Source of the DNA: Spirosoma utsteinense
GTDB lineage: Bacteria > Bacteroidota > Bacteroidia > Cytophagales > Spirosomataceae
Assembly: GCF_014282275.1 (NCBI RefSeq)
Contig: NZ_VFIA01000001.1
Span: forward strand, 186,001-250,000
Length of the DNA: 64,000 bases
Direction of reading: 5' to 3'
Numbering within the stretch: position 1 is the stretch's first letter; each line of letters opens with the position of its first letter. Below the pieces are notes generated by a model. It searched no databases, had not been told where the DNA came from, and worked only from the letters and a program-made list of their open reading frames with translations. This document shows positions 27,552 through 35,824 of this stretch, piece by piece. Made by a program: the position numbers and the translations under genes.

Positions 27552-27575
27552 ATGGGTTTTTTATTAATTGAGTAG

Positions 27576-29681
27576 CTAAAACATTGAATAGCTTACCGGT
27601 CGGGCTTTCAACGTGCCACTAACGACGGCTTCCAGTTCATCCGCAATGGCGATTTCTACCTCGTCGGATGCCGTTCGGGCCTTTTTTATAGTATCTAGAG
27701 CACTCGCTTTATTGGCTTCCGTTGGGTTGTCCAGGACGAGTAGTAACGCCTGAGCGGCACTTGATAAGCGTATAGCGTGCGTTACTAGTGGTTTAAGGGC
27801 AGGTGCCTGCGTGAGTAGCGGACGAATGGCACTTGGTGCTTGCTGCCAGATACGTAACTGCTGACGCAACCTGATTTCTGTATCCCCATTTTTTTGTTGA
27901 AGATAGCTTTTTACCAGTTGCCGGAATTCGTAAGCAGCTTCGGAGTCGGGATTAAGCAGGTCGGCTAACTGGTTAAACGGTGACCGTTGATAGGTAGCGC
28001 CAACCGGCTTGCCCATTTGGACCATAAGCCGTTTGTAGCCTTTTACGGGTGTCAGTACGTCGGAAACGGCTTTCAGCCTGTCGATTGCCTGTCCGTTGGC
28101 AAGTTGCCGCAGCAGCCGGTCACTGTTCAGGCGATGATTGAGGCCGTTGCCTTCGAGCTGGTTACTGATCACAAACAGGCGACGATACAAATCATCGACA
28201 TCGGTGAACGATGCGGGCGACCAGAATCGTTCAGCAATGGCAGCGGCCCTTGGCCATGCGCGGCCATCGACGGTTGTTTCATCGACCAGTTCACTCCAGA
28301 GGGCTGCTTCGCCACCCCAAAGGGCCGGTAAGGTTGCCGACGGAATCGCGTCGTTGGAGTAATGCACATGAGCGGGTAGAAAATAATCCAGGTAAAAGCC
28401 ACGTGATATAATGACCGGGTTGCCTTTGTCAGTAATTGTCTGCGCTGATACTACGGGTCCTGCCAGGGCTGGTTTCCAGATTTGTACGCCAACATCGGGT
28501 GGTAACTCCGGCCCAAAGGCTTCCTCCCAGGCCAGCATCGTTCGATTGTATTTTTTAGCCAGTGCATAAATCCGCCGAATGAAATAATTCTGAAGGGCGT
28601 GGGTGTCTTTCAGGTTGTTTTGCACCATAAAAGCCTCGATGGTGGGGTTCTGTTTCCAGGCTACCCCATTGTTTTCGTCCGCTCCTATATGTAAATAAGG
28701 AGCCGGGAACAGGGATACCATCTCGGCCAGTAGTTTATCCAGAAACTGATATGTCTGTTCTTTGGTCGGATCGATGGTTGGCGTAGCTGCCGTATTTATC
28801 AGTTGCATCATCGCCATCATGTTAACTGGCTTGCTACGGTCAATATCGAAACGCGGGCCAGGCTTATAAGGCCCGGGAGCACTCGCCAGTTCAGGATACC
28901 CGGCAAACCAGCTTCGGCTATGTCCCGGCAGATCGAACTCCGGTACTATGATGATACCCCGGTCGTGGGCATAGGCTACGAGTTCATGAATCTGGGGCTG
29001 GGTATAATACTGGCCGTTGGAGCCAGCCTTATGCAGCCTGGGGAAAATCAGGGACTCAACCCGGAATCCTTCATCATCGGACAGGTGAAGGTGGAGTACG
29101 TTCATTTTGACCGCCGACATCGCATCGATTGTTCGTTTCAGGGCGTCGATAGAAATAAAGTGGCGGGCTACATCCATCATGAAACCACGCCATACAAAAC
29201 GGGGGGCATCGATAATTTGTACCTGAGGCAGATAAAATCCGCTGGTGTCTGCCTGAACAAGTTGAAGCAAGGTTTCCAGACCGTGCAGAGCACCCAGCGT
29301 AGTTGGTGCATTCAGCAATATCGCTTTATCGCCAACGGTTAGTGTATAGGATTCCACCGTTTTAATTTCGGGTAGCGTTGATTTTGCTACTGTAATCACC
29401 AGCGATTCGGTACCGGAAGATTTTCCAGCCAATACCTGTTCCTGGTTAAAATAAAGGGACGTACGTTGGTTTAGCCGTTGTTGCATCCGATTGGCTGCTC
29501 CGAGCAACAGTGTGTCCGGCGTGGGACTCACTACGCCGATGCTGAACGTGTTGGTTAACCGAAAAAAGCCTGACCTTAAGACAACAGACTGTGGATAAGG
29601 CAATAGCGCAGGCGTAGGAGACTGGGCTAAAACAGAAGTGGCAATCAGAAAAAATGAAAATAATAGATTAAACAGCTTCAT
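27576..29681 (-). CDS. Beta-N-acetylhexosaminidase, glycoside hydrolase family 20
   Basis: This 701-residue secreted enzyme removes terminal GlcNAc or GalNAc from glycans such as chitin oligomers or host-type glycans. A signal peptide (LLFSFFLIATSVLAQ) is followed by the GH20 N-terminal alpha/beta domain (~20-150) and the TIM barrel. Barrel signatures are HLHLSDDEGFRVES and the catalytic pair Asp335-Glu336 in HIGADENNG; the Asp orients the substrate acetamido group and the Glu is the acid. Also present is the WGGEAALWSELVD stretch. After the barrel about 180 residues form an extra C-terminal domain rich in helices. A 12-bp palindrome lies about 65 bp upstream of the ATG. It is not part of a visible PUL; no SusC/D genes are adjacent. 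Confidence 0.93.
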   Translation of the reverse strand: MKLFNLLFSFFLIATSVLAQSPTPALLPYPQSVVLRSGFFRLTNTFSIGVVSPTPDTLLLGAANRMQQRLNQRTSLYFNQEQVLAGKSSGTESLVITVAKSTLPEIKTVESYTLTVGDKAILLNAPTTLGALHGLETLLQLVQADTSGFYLPQVQIIDAPRFVWRGFMMDVARHFISIDALKRTIDAMSAVKMNVLHLHLSDDEGFRVESLIFPRLHKAGSNGQYYTQPQIHELVAYAHDRGIIIVPEFDLPGHSRSWFAGYPELASAPGPYKPGPRFDIDRSKPVNMMAMMQLINTAATPTIDPTKEQTYQFLDKLLAEMVSLFPAPYLHIGADENNGVAWKQNPTIEAFMVQNNLKDTHALQNYFIRRIYALAKKYNRTMLAWEEAFGPELPPDVGVQIWKPALAGPVVSAQTITDKGNPVIISRGFYLDYFLPAHVHYSNDAIPSATLPALWGGEAALWSELVDETTVDGRAWPRAAAIAERFWSPASFTDVDDLYRRLFVISNQLEGNGLNHRLNSDRLLRQLANGQAIDRLKAVSDVLTPVKGYKRLMVQMGKPVGATYQRSPFNQLADLLNPDSEAAYEFRQLVKSYLQQKNGDTEIRLRQQLRIWQQAPSAIRPLLTQAPALKPLVTHAIRLSSAAQALLLVLDNPTEANKASALDTIKKARTASDEVEIAIADELEAVVSGTLKARPVSYSMF

Positions 29682-29746
29682 ACAAGTACGATTAAGTCAA
29701 AAAGATACTAAAGCAAATAAGCGTTACGATGGAAACTAATACTCGT

Positions 29747-29777
29747 GAATAACTAGCTAGTTATCAGCTAGTTATTC
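29747..29777. repeat. Perfect 12-bp palindrome upstream of the GH20 gene
   Basis: Arms gaataactagct (29747-29758) and agctagttattc (29766-29777) flank a 7-nt loop that itself repeats agttatc. It sits 66 bp upstream of the hexosaminidase start and lacks an upstream gene to terminate, so an operator is possible. Confidence 0.5.
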
Positions 29778-29951
29778 TTTGTTTGAGCATTGGCCCTGTT
29801 CCGGTCAACCCGGAATAGACAACAGAAACCAGCCATCTTATTTAGACGCCATAAACCCTTACAGGTTTCTATACGAGAAGCATAGAAGAGTGAAAAAGGG
29901 AGCCGGCTTATAAATGATAAACTTTGAGCGGCTAACCTCAATAATTTTTCC

Positions 29952-29959
29952 TACCTTTG
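29952..29959 (+). promoter_or_regulatory. rpsP operon promoter -7 box
   Basis: TACCTTTG, identical to the rnpB box. TTTG at 29923-29926 is a possible -33 element but the 25-nt spacer is long. The leader to the ATG at 30012 is about 46 nt. Confidence 0.55.
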
Positions 29960-30011
29960 CGGCCACGTTTTACGAGGGAGTTCGTCTCCCATCAAAACCA
30001 AACAAGCACAA

Positions 30012-30800
30012 ATGGCTGTTAAAATTCGTTTAGCGCGTCGTGGACGCAAAAAAATGGCGATGTATGACATCGTAGTGGCAGAATCAACTTCGCCCCGCGA
30101 TGGCCGGTTTATTGAAAAGATCGGTTCATACAACCCCAACACCGACCCTTCGACGGTCGTATTAAAGTCGGAACGGGCCGTTTACTGGCTTATGGTTGGT
30201 GCTACGCCGACAGATACCGCGCGTTCGGTATTATCGCACGAAGGCATCATGTACCGCAAACACCTGCAGGTAGGCGTTAACAAGGGCGCTATCACACAGG
30301 ATCAGGCCGATGAGAAATACACGACCTGGAAGGACGACAAGCAAAATCGTAAAGACAGCGCTGCCGATACCAAAACGCAGACTAAAGAGCAGGCTCGTGC
30401 CGTTCGTCTGGAAGCGGAGAAGAAAGTGAATGACGCTCGGGCAGAAGCCATTGTTAAGAAAAACAAGGTAGAAGAGCCTGTCGTTGAAGTAGCTGAAGAG
30501 CCAGTAGCAGCAGCCCCTGTGGTTGAAGAAGTGGCTCCCGTTGCTGAAGCACCAGCCGTTGAAGAAGCTGCGCCGGTGGCAGAAGCAGCTCCCGTTGCAG
30601 AGACACCAGCCGTTGAAGAAGTAGCTCCTGTTGCAGAAGCCGCGCCTGTTGAAGAAACTGCGCCTGTAGCTGAAGCAGCTCCTGTTGCTGAAGCAGAGGC
30701 TGCGCCAGTAGCTGAAGAGCCTGTTGCAGAAGCAGCACCAGCTGCTGAAGAAGTAGCTCCGGCCGCTGCGGATACCGATGAAACGAAGGCTGCGGAATAA
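30012..30800 (+). CDS. rpsP: 30S ribosomal protein S16 with long Ala/Pro/Glu tail
   Basis: The first ~85 residues are S16 ([56 protein letters not shown]), a small-subunit assembly protein near the 5' domain of 16S rRNA. The protein is 262 residues long. A basic coiled-coil-like segment (residues ~105-155) is followed by a tail of about 105 residues made of degenerate repeats ([18 protein letters not shown]). Bacteroidota S16 proteins commonly carry extensions, but this one is unusually long. The repeated DNA gives a long open frame on the opposite strand that is not a gene. First gene of the rpsP-rimM-trmD operon; a terminator-like hairpin sits between it and rimM. Confidence 0.95.
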   Translation: MAVKIRLARRGRKKMAMYDIVVAESTSPRDGRFIEKIGSYNPNTDPSTVVLKSERAVYWLMVGATPTDTARSVLSHEGIMYRKHLQVGVNKGAITQDQADEKYTTWKDDKQNRKDSAADTKTQTKEQARAVRLEAEKKVNDARAEAIVKKNKVEEPVVEVAEEPVAAAPVVEEVAPVAEAPAVEEAAPVAEAAPVAETPAVEEVAPVAEAAPVEETAPVAEAAPVAEAEAAPVAEEPVAEAAPAAEEVAPAAADTDETKAAE

Positions 30801-30823
30801 TTTTCCTTCTTACATTGTTATAG

Positions 30824-30853
30824 AAGAGCCTGTTCGTATCTGGACAGGCTCTT
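30824..30853 (+). terminator. Hairpin between rpsP and rimM
   Basis: The stem aagagcctgttc / ggacaggctctt is followed by a T tract (30852-30856). It lies 24 nt after the rpsP stop and 51 nt before the rimM start, so it may attenuate transcription into rimM and raise the S16 to RimM/TrmD ratio. Confidence 0.65.
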
Positions 30854-30904
30854 TTTATTACTATTAACCCGGCTGAGGCCGACAGTCGGTGATCCGACAA
30901 TACC

Positions 30905-31501
30905 ATGACTAAAGACGATTGTTACCAATTAGGCCATATCACCAAAACGCATGCCGTCAGTGGTGAGCTGGTACTCTATCTGGACGTCGACGATCCAAAA
31001 GAGTACGCTGACCTGGAATCGGTGCTGCTGGAAGTGAAAGGGGAGTTGATTCCGTATTTCATTGAGTCCATCGCCATCGTCAAGGGGAGCCGCGCCATCG
31101 TAGCCTTTGAAGATATCGATACCATCGAACAGGCCGAACGGCTCATCAACTGCGCGGCTTACCTGCCCCTGGATGAACTTGAACCCATCACGGACGAAAC
31201 CCGGTTCTACTTTCACGAAATTGTAGGGTACCAGGTGATCGATGCCGAAGCCGGCGAACTGGGTACAGTTCGGGGTGTTTATGCGATGAACGCTCAGGAT
31301 TTGATTGCTATGGACTACCAAGGCAAGGAAGTGCTGATTCCGATCAACAGCGACATTGTACGGACCGTTGATCGGGCCAATCAAAAATTGAATGTAGCCC
31401 TGCCTGACGGATTACTGGACATCTACATGGCCGATGAGAGTAAGCCCGATGTGGCGAACGGTGACGTAGCCGATGACGAAGACAACACCGATGAGGATTG
31501 A
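30905..31501 (+). CDS. rimM: Ribosome maturation factor RimM
   Basis: RimM binds S19 and helps assemble the head of the 30S subunit. This 198-residue protein has the N-terminal RimM beta-barrel (residues 1-85: [21 protein letters not shown]) and the C-terminal PRC-barrel domain (~100-170: [34 protein letters not shown]). A strongly acidic tail (about 25 residues, [12 protein letters not shown]) extends beyond the usual end. Its stop overlaps the trmD start: ATG 31491 lies inside the last codons, giving an 11-nt overlap and likely translational coupling. Confidence 0.94.
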   Translation: MTKDDCYQLGHITKTHAVSGELVLYLDVDDPKEYADLESVLLEVKGELIPYFIESIAIVKGSRAIVAFEDIDTIEQAERLINCAAYLPLDELEPITDETRFYFHEIVGYQVIDAEAGELGTVRGVYAMNAQDLIAMDYQGKEVLIPINSDIVRTVDRANQKLNVALPDGLLDIYMADESKPDVANGDVADDEDNTDED

Positions 31502-32168
31502 TATTATCACCTGCCTGCCCCGCCTGCTGGATAGTTTCTTTGCCCATTCGATTTTGCAACGGGCCCAGCAGGGTGGCTATGTGGAGGTAGTTGTGCATGA
31601 CCTGCGCGACTACACCGCCGATAAACACCGGCGGGTAGATGACTATGCGTTTGGTGGCGGAGCAGGTATGGTCATGCAGATCGAACCCATCGCCCGCTGT
31701 ATTCGTGCGTTGCAGGCCGACCGGGCCTATGACGAAGTTATTTATATGACGCCCGATGGCGAGCGGCTCAACCAGCAAACGACGAATACGCTGTCGCTAA
31801 AGCAAAACCTGATCATCCTTTGTGGACACTACAAAGGTGTCGATGAGCGTGTACGGACGCTGTTCATCACCAAAGAAATAAGCATCGGCGATTATGTACT
31901 GAGTGGGGGAGAACTGGCGGCCTGCGTCCTGTCCGACGCGATTATCCGGTTGCTGCCTGGGGTGCTCAATGACGAGACATCGGCATTGACCGACTCCTTT
32001 CAGGATAACCTGCTGGCCCCGCCGGTGTATACCCGTCCCGCCGAATTTGAGGGTAATTCGGTTCCAGCCATTCTACTGTCGGGACACGAAGCGAAGATCG
32101 ACGAGTGGCGCTATGAACAGGCTCTGGAGCGGACAAGAACCCGAAGACCAGACCTACTTGAGCCGTAG
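31491..32168 (+). CDS. trmD: tRNA (guanine-37-N1)-methyltransferase TrmD
   Basis: TrmD methylates G37 of tRNAs that read CNN codons, preventing frameshifts, using S-adenosylmethionine. The 225-residue protein starts at ATG 31491 ([14 protein letters not shown]), matching family N-termini; an earlier in-frame ATG at 31473 lies inside rimM. Trefoil-knot SPOUT motifs are visible: [34 protein letters not shown] and [13 protein letters not shown]. Length is normal. It is the last gene of rpsP-rimM-trmD; rplS, often the fourth gene elsewhere, is not present here. A terminator follows. Confidence 0.96.
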   Translation: MRIDIITCLPRLLDSFFAHSILQRAQQGGYVEVVVHDLRDYTADKHRRVDDYAFGGGAGMVMQIEPIARCIRALQADRAYDEVIYMTPDGERLNQQTTNTLSLKQNLIILCGHYKGVDERVRTLFITKEISIGDYVLSGGELAACVLSDAIIRLLPGVLNDETSALTDSFQDNLLAPPVYTRPAEFEGNSVPAILLSGHEAKIDEWRYEQALERTRTRRPDLLEP

Positions 32169-32189
32169 TAACCAGCTCTGTCGAACCAG

Positions 32190-32229
32190 ATGGCTGATTT
32201 TTAGTTATAGCTGTAACTAAATCAGCCAT
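32190..32229 (+). terminator. Terminator after trmD
   Basis: atggctgattt pairs with atcagccat, and ttagtta with taactaa, with a small bulge, followed by a T run (32229-32233). It lies 21 nt after the trmD stop and just before the start of the next gene. Confidence 0.65.
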
Positions 32230-32236
32230 TTTTCGT

Positions 32237-32875
32237 ATGCAGTTATTGGTAATTGGAGCTACAGGCGGTACCGGCCGACAGGCTGTCTCGCAGGCGCTCA
32301 ATCGTGGTCATTACGTCACTGCTCTTGTGCGTGATCCGGGCAAACTCACCATTCAGCATGACAATCTTACCGTGCTTGAGGGTGACGTGTTGAAACCAGA
32401 AACACTGTTGCCCGCCGTTCGTCGCCAGGATGTTGTCATTTGCTCACTTGGCGGGAAGCCGGGGCAGCCAGACAGATCGGTAGCCGATGGGACCAAAAAC
32501 CTGATTGCCGTTATGCAGCAGCTGGACATCCGCCGACTGCTCGTGGTGTCGTCCTTCGGGGTAGGAACAAGTTATGTTGACGCACCGCTGTTCAGCAAAC
32601 TATTTCTGAAAACGTTTTTGAGCGGTCCTATTGCTGAAAAAGAAGTGCAGGAGCAAGCTGTTCGGGAAAGCGGGCTGGATTGGATCGTTGCCCGGCCAAC
32701 CCGACTGACGGATGATGCGGCCACAGGCCAGTACCGGGTAGCGGAACATGTGAAGTTACCGGCGTTTTCCATGCCCCGCATCAGTCGCGCTGATGTAGCC
32801 ACGTTCCTGCTCGATCAACTCACGAATGACCGGTACCTGGGCAGGGCATTAACCATTACGGGTGCTAAAGGGTAA
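32237..32875 (+). CDS. NAD(P)-binding SDR-like oxidoreductase (NmrA/atypical SDR)
   Basis: This 212-residue protein is a single Rossmann domain of the atypical SDR type. The glycine motif GATGGTGRQ is at residues 7-15, followed by ALNRGHYVTALVRDP and the nucleotide-ribose contact region LEGDVLKPE; VVSSFGVGT replaces the classical Ser. The catalytic YxxxK is not evident, as in NmrA-like and NAD(P)H-binding regulators. Likely a cytosolic redox-linked reductase or sensor of unknown substrate. It begins 8 nt after the trmD terminator hairpin, so its own promoter is not obvious; it converges with the transglycosylase gene (11 nt apart). Confidence 0.85.
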   Translation: MQLLVIGATGGTGRQAVSQALNRGHYVTALVRDPGKLTIQHDNLTVLEGDVLKPETLLPAVRRQDVVICSLGGKPGQPDRSVADGTKNLIAVMQQLDIRRLLVVSSFGVGTSYVDAPLFSKLFLKTFLSGPIAEKEVQEQAVRESGLDWIVARPTRLTDDAATGQYRVAEHVKLPAFSMPRISRADVATFLLDQLTNDRYLGRALTITGAKG

Positions 32876-32886
32876 TCAGCTCAATC

Positions 32887-35169
32887 TTAGTTAGGGTCTC
32901 CTGTCTGCTGATCCTGTGCTTCGCGTTCCCGGCGTTTACGGTCGCGTCGTTCCTGGCGAAGTTGTTTCCGGGTTTTAACGGTATCGGCCGGGGCTGATTC
33001 GCCGGGGATCGCATCGGGACGTGTCGTGTTGACCGATGGCTGCGTACCTTCAGGTCGGTTTTCGTCGGTTTTATTTCCCTTTAAAAGCCGCCGGAAGAAG
33101 TTGCCAAGTCCATCGCCTGTTTCCCCTTCATCCAGATCGCCATCCAGCGGGTCAACGATCAGACTATCGGTCTGAAACAGGGTGTCGACGGGCGCTACTT
33201 GTCTGCGTAGTCCCTCCCGCAGCCGAACGTCATAAAATCCGTAGGCACCAGAATCGGGCGTTGTCAGACCCCGCCGAGCCATAATCCGGCCGATAAGCCG
33301 GAAATACCCGCGTACATTACGTACCTGAAGCGTTCCGTCGGGCACAAACCAGTTCAAGGCTGCTTTGGGCCTTGGTACAACGAACGCCAGAAATATACTT
33401 TCGCCAAGGTTAAGATCGGCCGGACGCTTGCCGAAGTAGTAACGGGCTGCTTCGCCGATTCCGTAGATGTTGCGGCCCCATTCGATGATGTTAAGATACA
33501 CCTCATACATCCGGTCCTTGGGAATGATGCGTTCGTTCTCGATCAGCCAGACAATGAGTATTTCCTCGATCTTGCGCGAAATAGTTTTATTCCGGTTCAA
33601 AAAGGCGTTTTTAACCAACTGCATCGAAACGGTGCTGGCTCCACGCTTGAATGATTTCTCCTTGAAGTTCGTCGCTATCGATACCCGAAATGCCTTTTCG
33701 TTGAAACCGTTGTGCGTAAAGAAATTATAGTCTTCAGATGTCAGCAGGGCGTTCCGAAGGTCAGGCGAAATTTGGTTGAGGGGCGTAAAGTCGGGATTTT
33801 TTGGGCCGACCTCAATGGCTCGGACGGGTTTTCCTTTTTCGTAGGGCGTATAAACGAATGGTTTGTTGATGGCGGCAAAATCAGTATGGCCCATCTTCAC
33901 GATCCGGAAGTTGTCCTGGGTTAGGCCGGAGTTGAATTTGACAGAATCAGGAAGGGCGGTGTCAAGCTGGAAAGCCAGGTCATATTTTAGTTTTCCAGCC
34001 ACCTGCATCCCTTCCAGGGATTCGAATAACCCTTGAGGAAAAGAGTTAAAGAGTGCCTGAGCATCGAGGAGGTCGGTATGGAGCTGCACTTCATACACCT
34101 TACCAGCCGCAGGTTTCTCCGGCTCAGGTAAGTTTGGCGTTGACAGCGTGTATTTGATGAAGGGCCGGGCCGTGATTTCGCCCAGCCGCAGGACCGAGGT
34201 ACTGTCGACGCCCAGATAATTTTCACCCACAAAGACGTTTGCGTCCAGCGACGCCCGTTGAACCAGCACATCGGTGCGCGCAATGGCCGGGTGGTTGATA
34301 CGAAGATTCCGTACTGACCCGGCCCCTTCGAGTCTGAACTCACCGCCCGACCGATCAACATCATGAAGTTCGGCCCGGAGTGTGTCGGCCTGAAGTTTCA
34401 GGTTGAATTTTTTCTGGATATAAGTTAGCTCCAGTGGTTTGGGGCGACCATTCTGGCCATCGGCGTAGAACGCCAGGTTGTACTCACGGTCGGCCGGGTC
34501 GGCTGTCCCGGTAATGTGCCAGGTAGCTTCATTCCCGTTAAGCTTTAGCGTTGAGGTAACGACTTCGTCTTTTATATAAGCCGTTTGAGTAAGCAGGCTT
34601 ATGCTTTCCTCATTGTCAATTCCTTTAAATTCCAGATTACGGATATTCAGATCATCGGGAATTTTAGACAGGATATTTTCGATCAGGTTTTGGGCCACTC
34701 TGGAGAGGTTGGCACGCCGGGTTGTTTCGGCGGGCTGGTCGTTCAGGGCGGTTGAATCGCGCTGTTTACGGCGAATCAGGAAGTCGATGTTTGTTAGAGA
34801 GTCGCGTTTAACCACCTGAATGAAGCCATTCTCCAACGTCATGCCCGACAGCGCAATGGTACCGGTTAGCAGCGGCCAGAACCGAACGCCTACTTCCACC
34901 CGGTCGATACGGGCCAGACTGTCGCGGTCCTGTGGTACCACCGAAACGTCTGTAAATGCTACTGAGTTAAGGCCCGTAAACCCCGCTGACCCAATGTGTA
35001 CGTCAAGGTTATAGTCTCGTTTCGCTTTGCGAACAGCCCGGTCGAGAGCTGTTTTGAGTAGGTTCTCGCGCTTTGAATACGCAATTCCCCCACCAACGCC
35101 CACGATAATGAAGAGGCTCAAAAATACCCATCCCGTTATACGGATGGCCTTACGTTGACGATACGTCAT
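32887..35169 (-). CDS. AsmA-like periplasmic domain fused to GT51 peptidoglycan transglycosylase
   Basis: This 760-residue protein polymerises lipid II into glycan strands but lacks a transpeptidase domain. A membrane anchor (ITGWVFLSLFIIVGVGGGIAYS) is followed by about 400 residues of AsmA-like beta-rich sequence (e.g. IDRVEVGVRFWPLLTGTIALSGMTL, typical of the lipid-groove family), then GT51 at ~455-640. GT51 motifs: SEDYNFFTHNGF with catalytic Glu479, GASTVSMQLVKNAF, RKIEEILIVWLIE, and VYLNIIEWG. The C-terminus is a basic, Lys/Arg-rich cytoplasm-like or disordered tail of ~100 residues (KQLRQERRDRKRRERE). The AsmA part may handle lipid or lipid-linked substrate; that is inference. Promoter box upstream at 35194. 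Confidence 0.88.
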   Translation of the reverse strand: MTYRQRKAIRITGWVFLSLFIIVGVGGGIAYSKRENLLKTALDRAVRKAKRDYNLDVHIGSAGFTGLNSVAFTDVSVVPQDRDSLARIDRVEVGVRFWPLLTGTIALSGMTLENGFIQVVKRDSLTNIDFLIRRKQRDSTALNDQPAETTRRANLSRVAQNLIENILSKIPDDLNIRNLEFKGIDNEESISLLTQTAYIKDEVVTSTLKLNGNEATWHITGTADPADREYNLAFYADGQNGRPKPLELTYIQKKFNLKLQADTLRAELHDVDRSGGEFRLEGAGSVRNLRINHPAIARTDVLVQRASLDANVFVGENYLGVDSTSVLRLGEITARPFIKYTLSTPNLPEPEKPAAGKVYEVQLHTDLLDAQALFNSFPQGLFESLEGMQVAGKLKYDLAFQLDTALPDSVKFNSGLTQDNFRIVKMGHTDFAAINKPFVYTPYEKGKPVRAIEVGPKNPDFTPLNQISPDLRNALLTSEDYNFFTHNGFNEKAFRVSIATNFKEKSFKRGASTVSMQLVKNAFLNRNKTISRKIEEILIVWLIENERIIPKDRMYEVYLNIIEWGRNIYGIGEAARYYFGKRPADLNLGESIFLAFVVPRPKAALNWFVPDGTLQVRNVRGYFRLIGRIMARRGLTTPDSGAYGFYDVRLREGLRRQVAPVDTLFQTDSLIVDPLDGDLDEGETGDGLGNFFRRLLKGNKTDENRPEGTQPSVNTTRPDAIPGESAPADTVKTRKQLRQERRDRKRREREAQDQQTGDPN

Positions 35170-35193
35170 GCTTGATTACAATTCCAGGAAGCG

Positions 35194-35201
35194 CAAAGAT
35201 A
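35194..35201 (-). promoter_or_regulatory. -7 promoter box for the AsmA-GT51 gene
   Basis: Minus-strand TATCTTTG, 24 nt before the ATG at 35169. Confidence 0.45.
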
Positions 35202-35218
35202 GAGAAAAGGGTAACAAA

Positions 35219-35286
35219 GGCGGAGGGTAAGCGGGCAGAAAAGGAGCAGTCCGCTGTCTTCCTTTTCTGCCCGCTTACCCTCCGCC
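35219..35286 (-). terminator. Perfect 27-bp inverted repeat after the GNAT gene
   Basis: Arms 35219-35245 and 35260-35286 are exact reverse complements with a 14-nt loop. The right arm ends 8 nt from the GNAT stop at 35295. No long T tract follows. Confidence 0.75.
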
Positions 35287-35294
35287 AGATTTTC

Positions 35295-35747
35295 TCAGAA
35301 ATCTAAGTGACAGTTTGTCCAGCCGTTGTCGAAGCGAGTACCAAACTGCTGATAAAACCCGATGGCTGGTTCATTCCAGTCCAATACCTGCCACATCATT
35401 CCTGTACAACCTGTTTCACGAGCCATGTCGATGGTGGCGTCCAGGAGCAGTTTGCCAATACCATAGCCCCGAAAAGCCTCAGTAACAATAATATCTTCCA
35501 GATAAAGCCGCTTGCCTTTCCAGGTCGAATAGCGAAAGTAATACAAGGCCATACCTACGATTTTCGCGTTGTCGGAGTCCTCGGCAACGAGCATACCAAA
35601 TAATGGGTTCGGGCCAAAGCCCTCTTCAGCCATCTGATCGGCGGTATTGGAAACCTGATCGGCAGCTTTTTCGTAGACAGCTAGTTCACTTACCAGGGCA
35701 AATGCCTGCGGGATATCGTCGCGGGTGCCGGGGCGGATAGAAATCAT
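35295..35747 (-). CDS. GNAT family N-acetyltransferase (diamine/spermidine-type)
   Basis: This 150-residue protein is a GNAT fold acetyltransferase. Conserved motif A with the acetyl-CoA pyrophosphate loop is LEDIIVTEAFRGYGIGKLLL (R/Q-x-x-G-x-G/A), followed by TGCTGMMWQVLDWNEPAIGFYQQFG, typical of the spermidine/spermine acetyltransferase-like group. The N-terminal RPGTRDDIPQAFALV is also usual. The start ATG at 35745-35747 is directly preceded by non-coding sequence. Acetyl acceptor is unknown; polyamines or thialysine are plausible. A perfect 27-bp hairpin starts 8 nt after the stop. Confidence 0.9.
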   Translation of the reverse strand: MISIRPGTRDDIPQAFALVSELAVYEKAADQVSNTADQMAEEGFGPNPLFGMLVAEDSDNAKIVGMALYYFRYSTWKGKRLYLEDIIVTEAFRGYGIGKLLLDATIDMARETGCTGMMWQVLDWNEPAIGFYQQFGTRFDNGWTNCHLDF

Positions 35748-35824
35748 TCGTTAGTGAGAGGTTATGAGTGAGGGTTTACGCGGGACTTAAAAGTATAGAT
35801 GCAAATGGAGCAAATACCCTTGAT

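Larger units (their letters stand above)
29682..30011. other. Intergenic region between divergent hexosaminidase and rpsP genes
   Basis: The 330-nt stretch holds no credible coding frame. Visible elements are a 12-bp perfect palindrome with 7-nt loop (29747-29777), the rpsP -7 box (29952-29959), and a small GGGAG/CTCCC hairpin in the rpsP leader (about 29974-29988). The rest is AT-rich with no recognised feature. Confidence 0.6.

Noticed and set aside
30454-30906. Long antisense frame rich in Leu and Gln over the S16 tail
   Set aside because: It is an artefact of the repeated Ala/Glu/Pro codons of rpsP read on the other strand.
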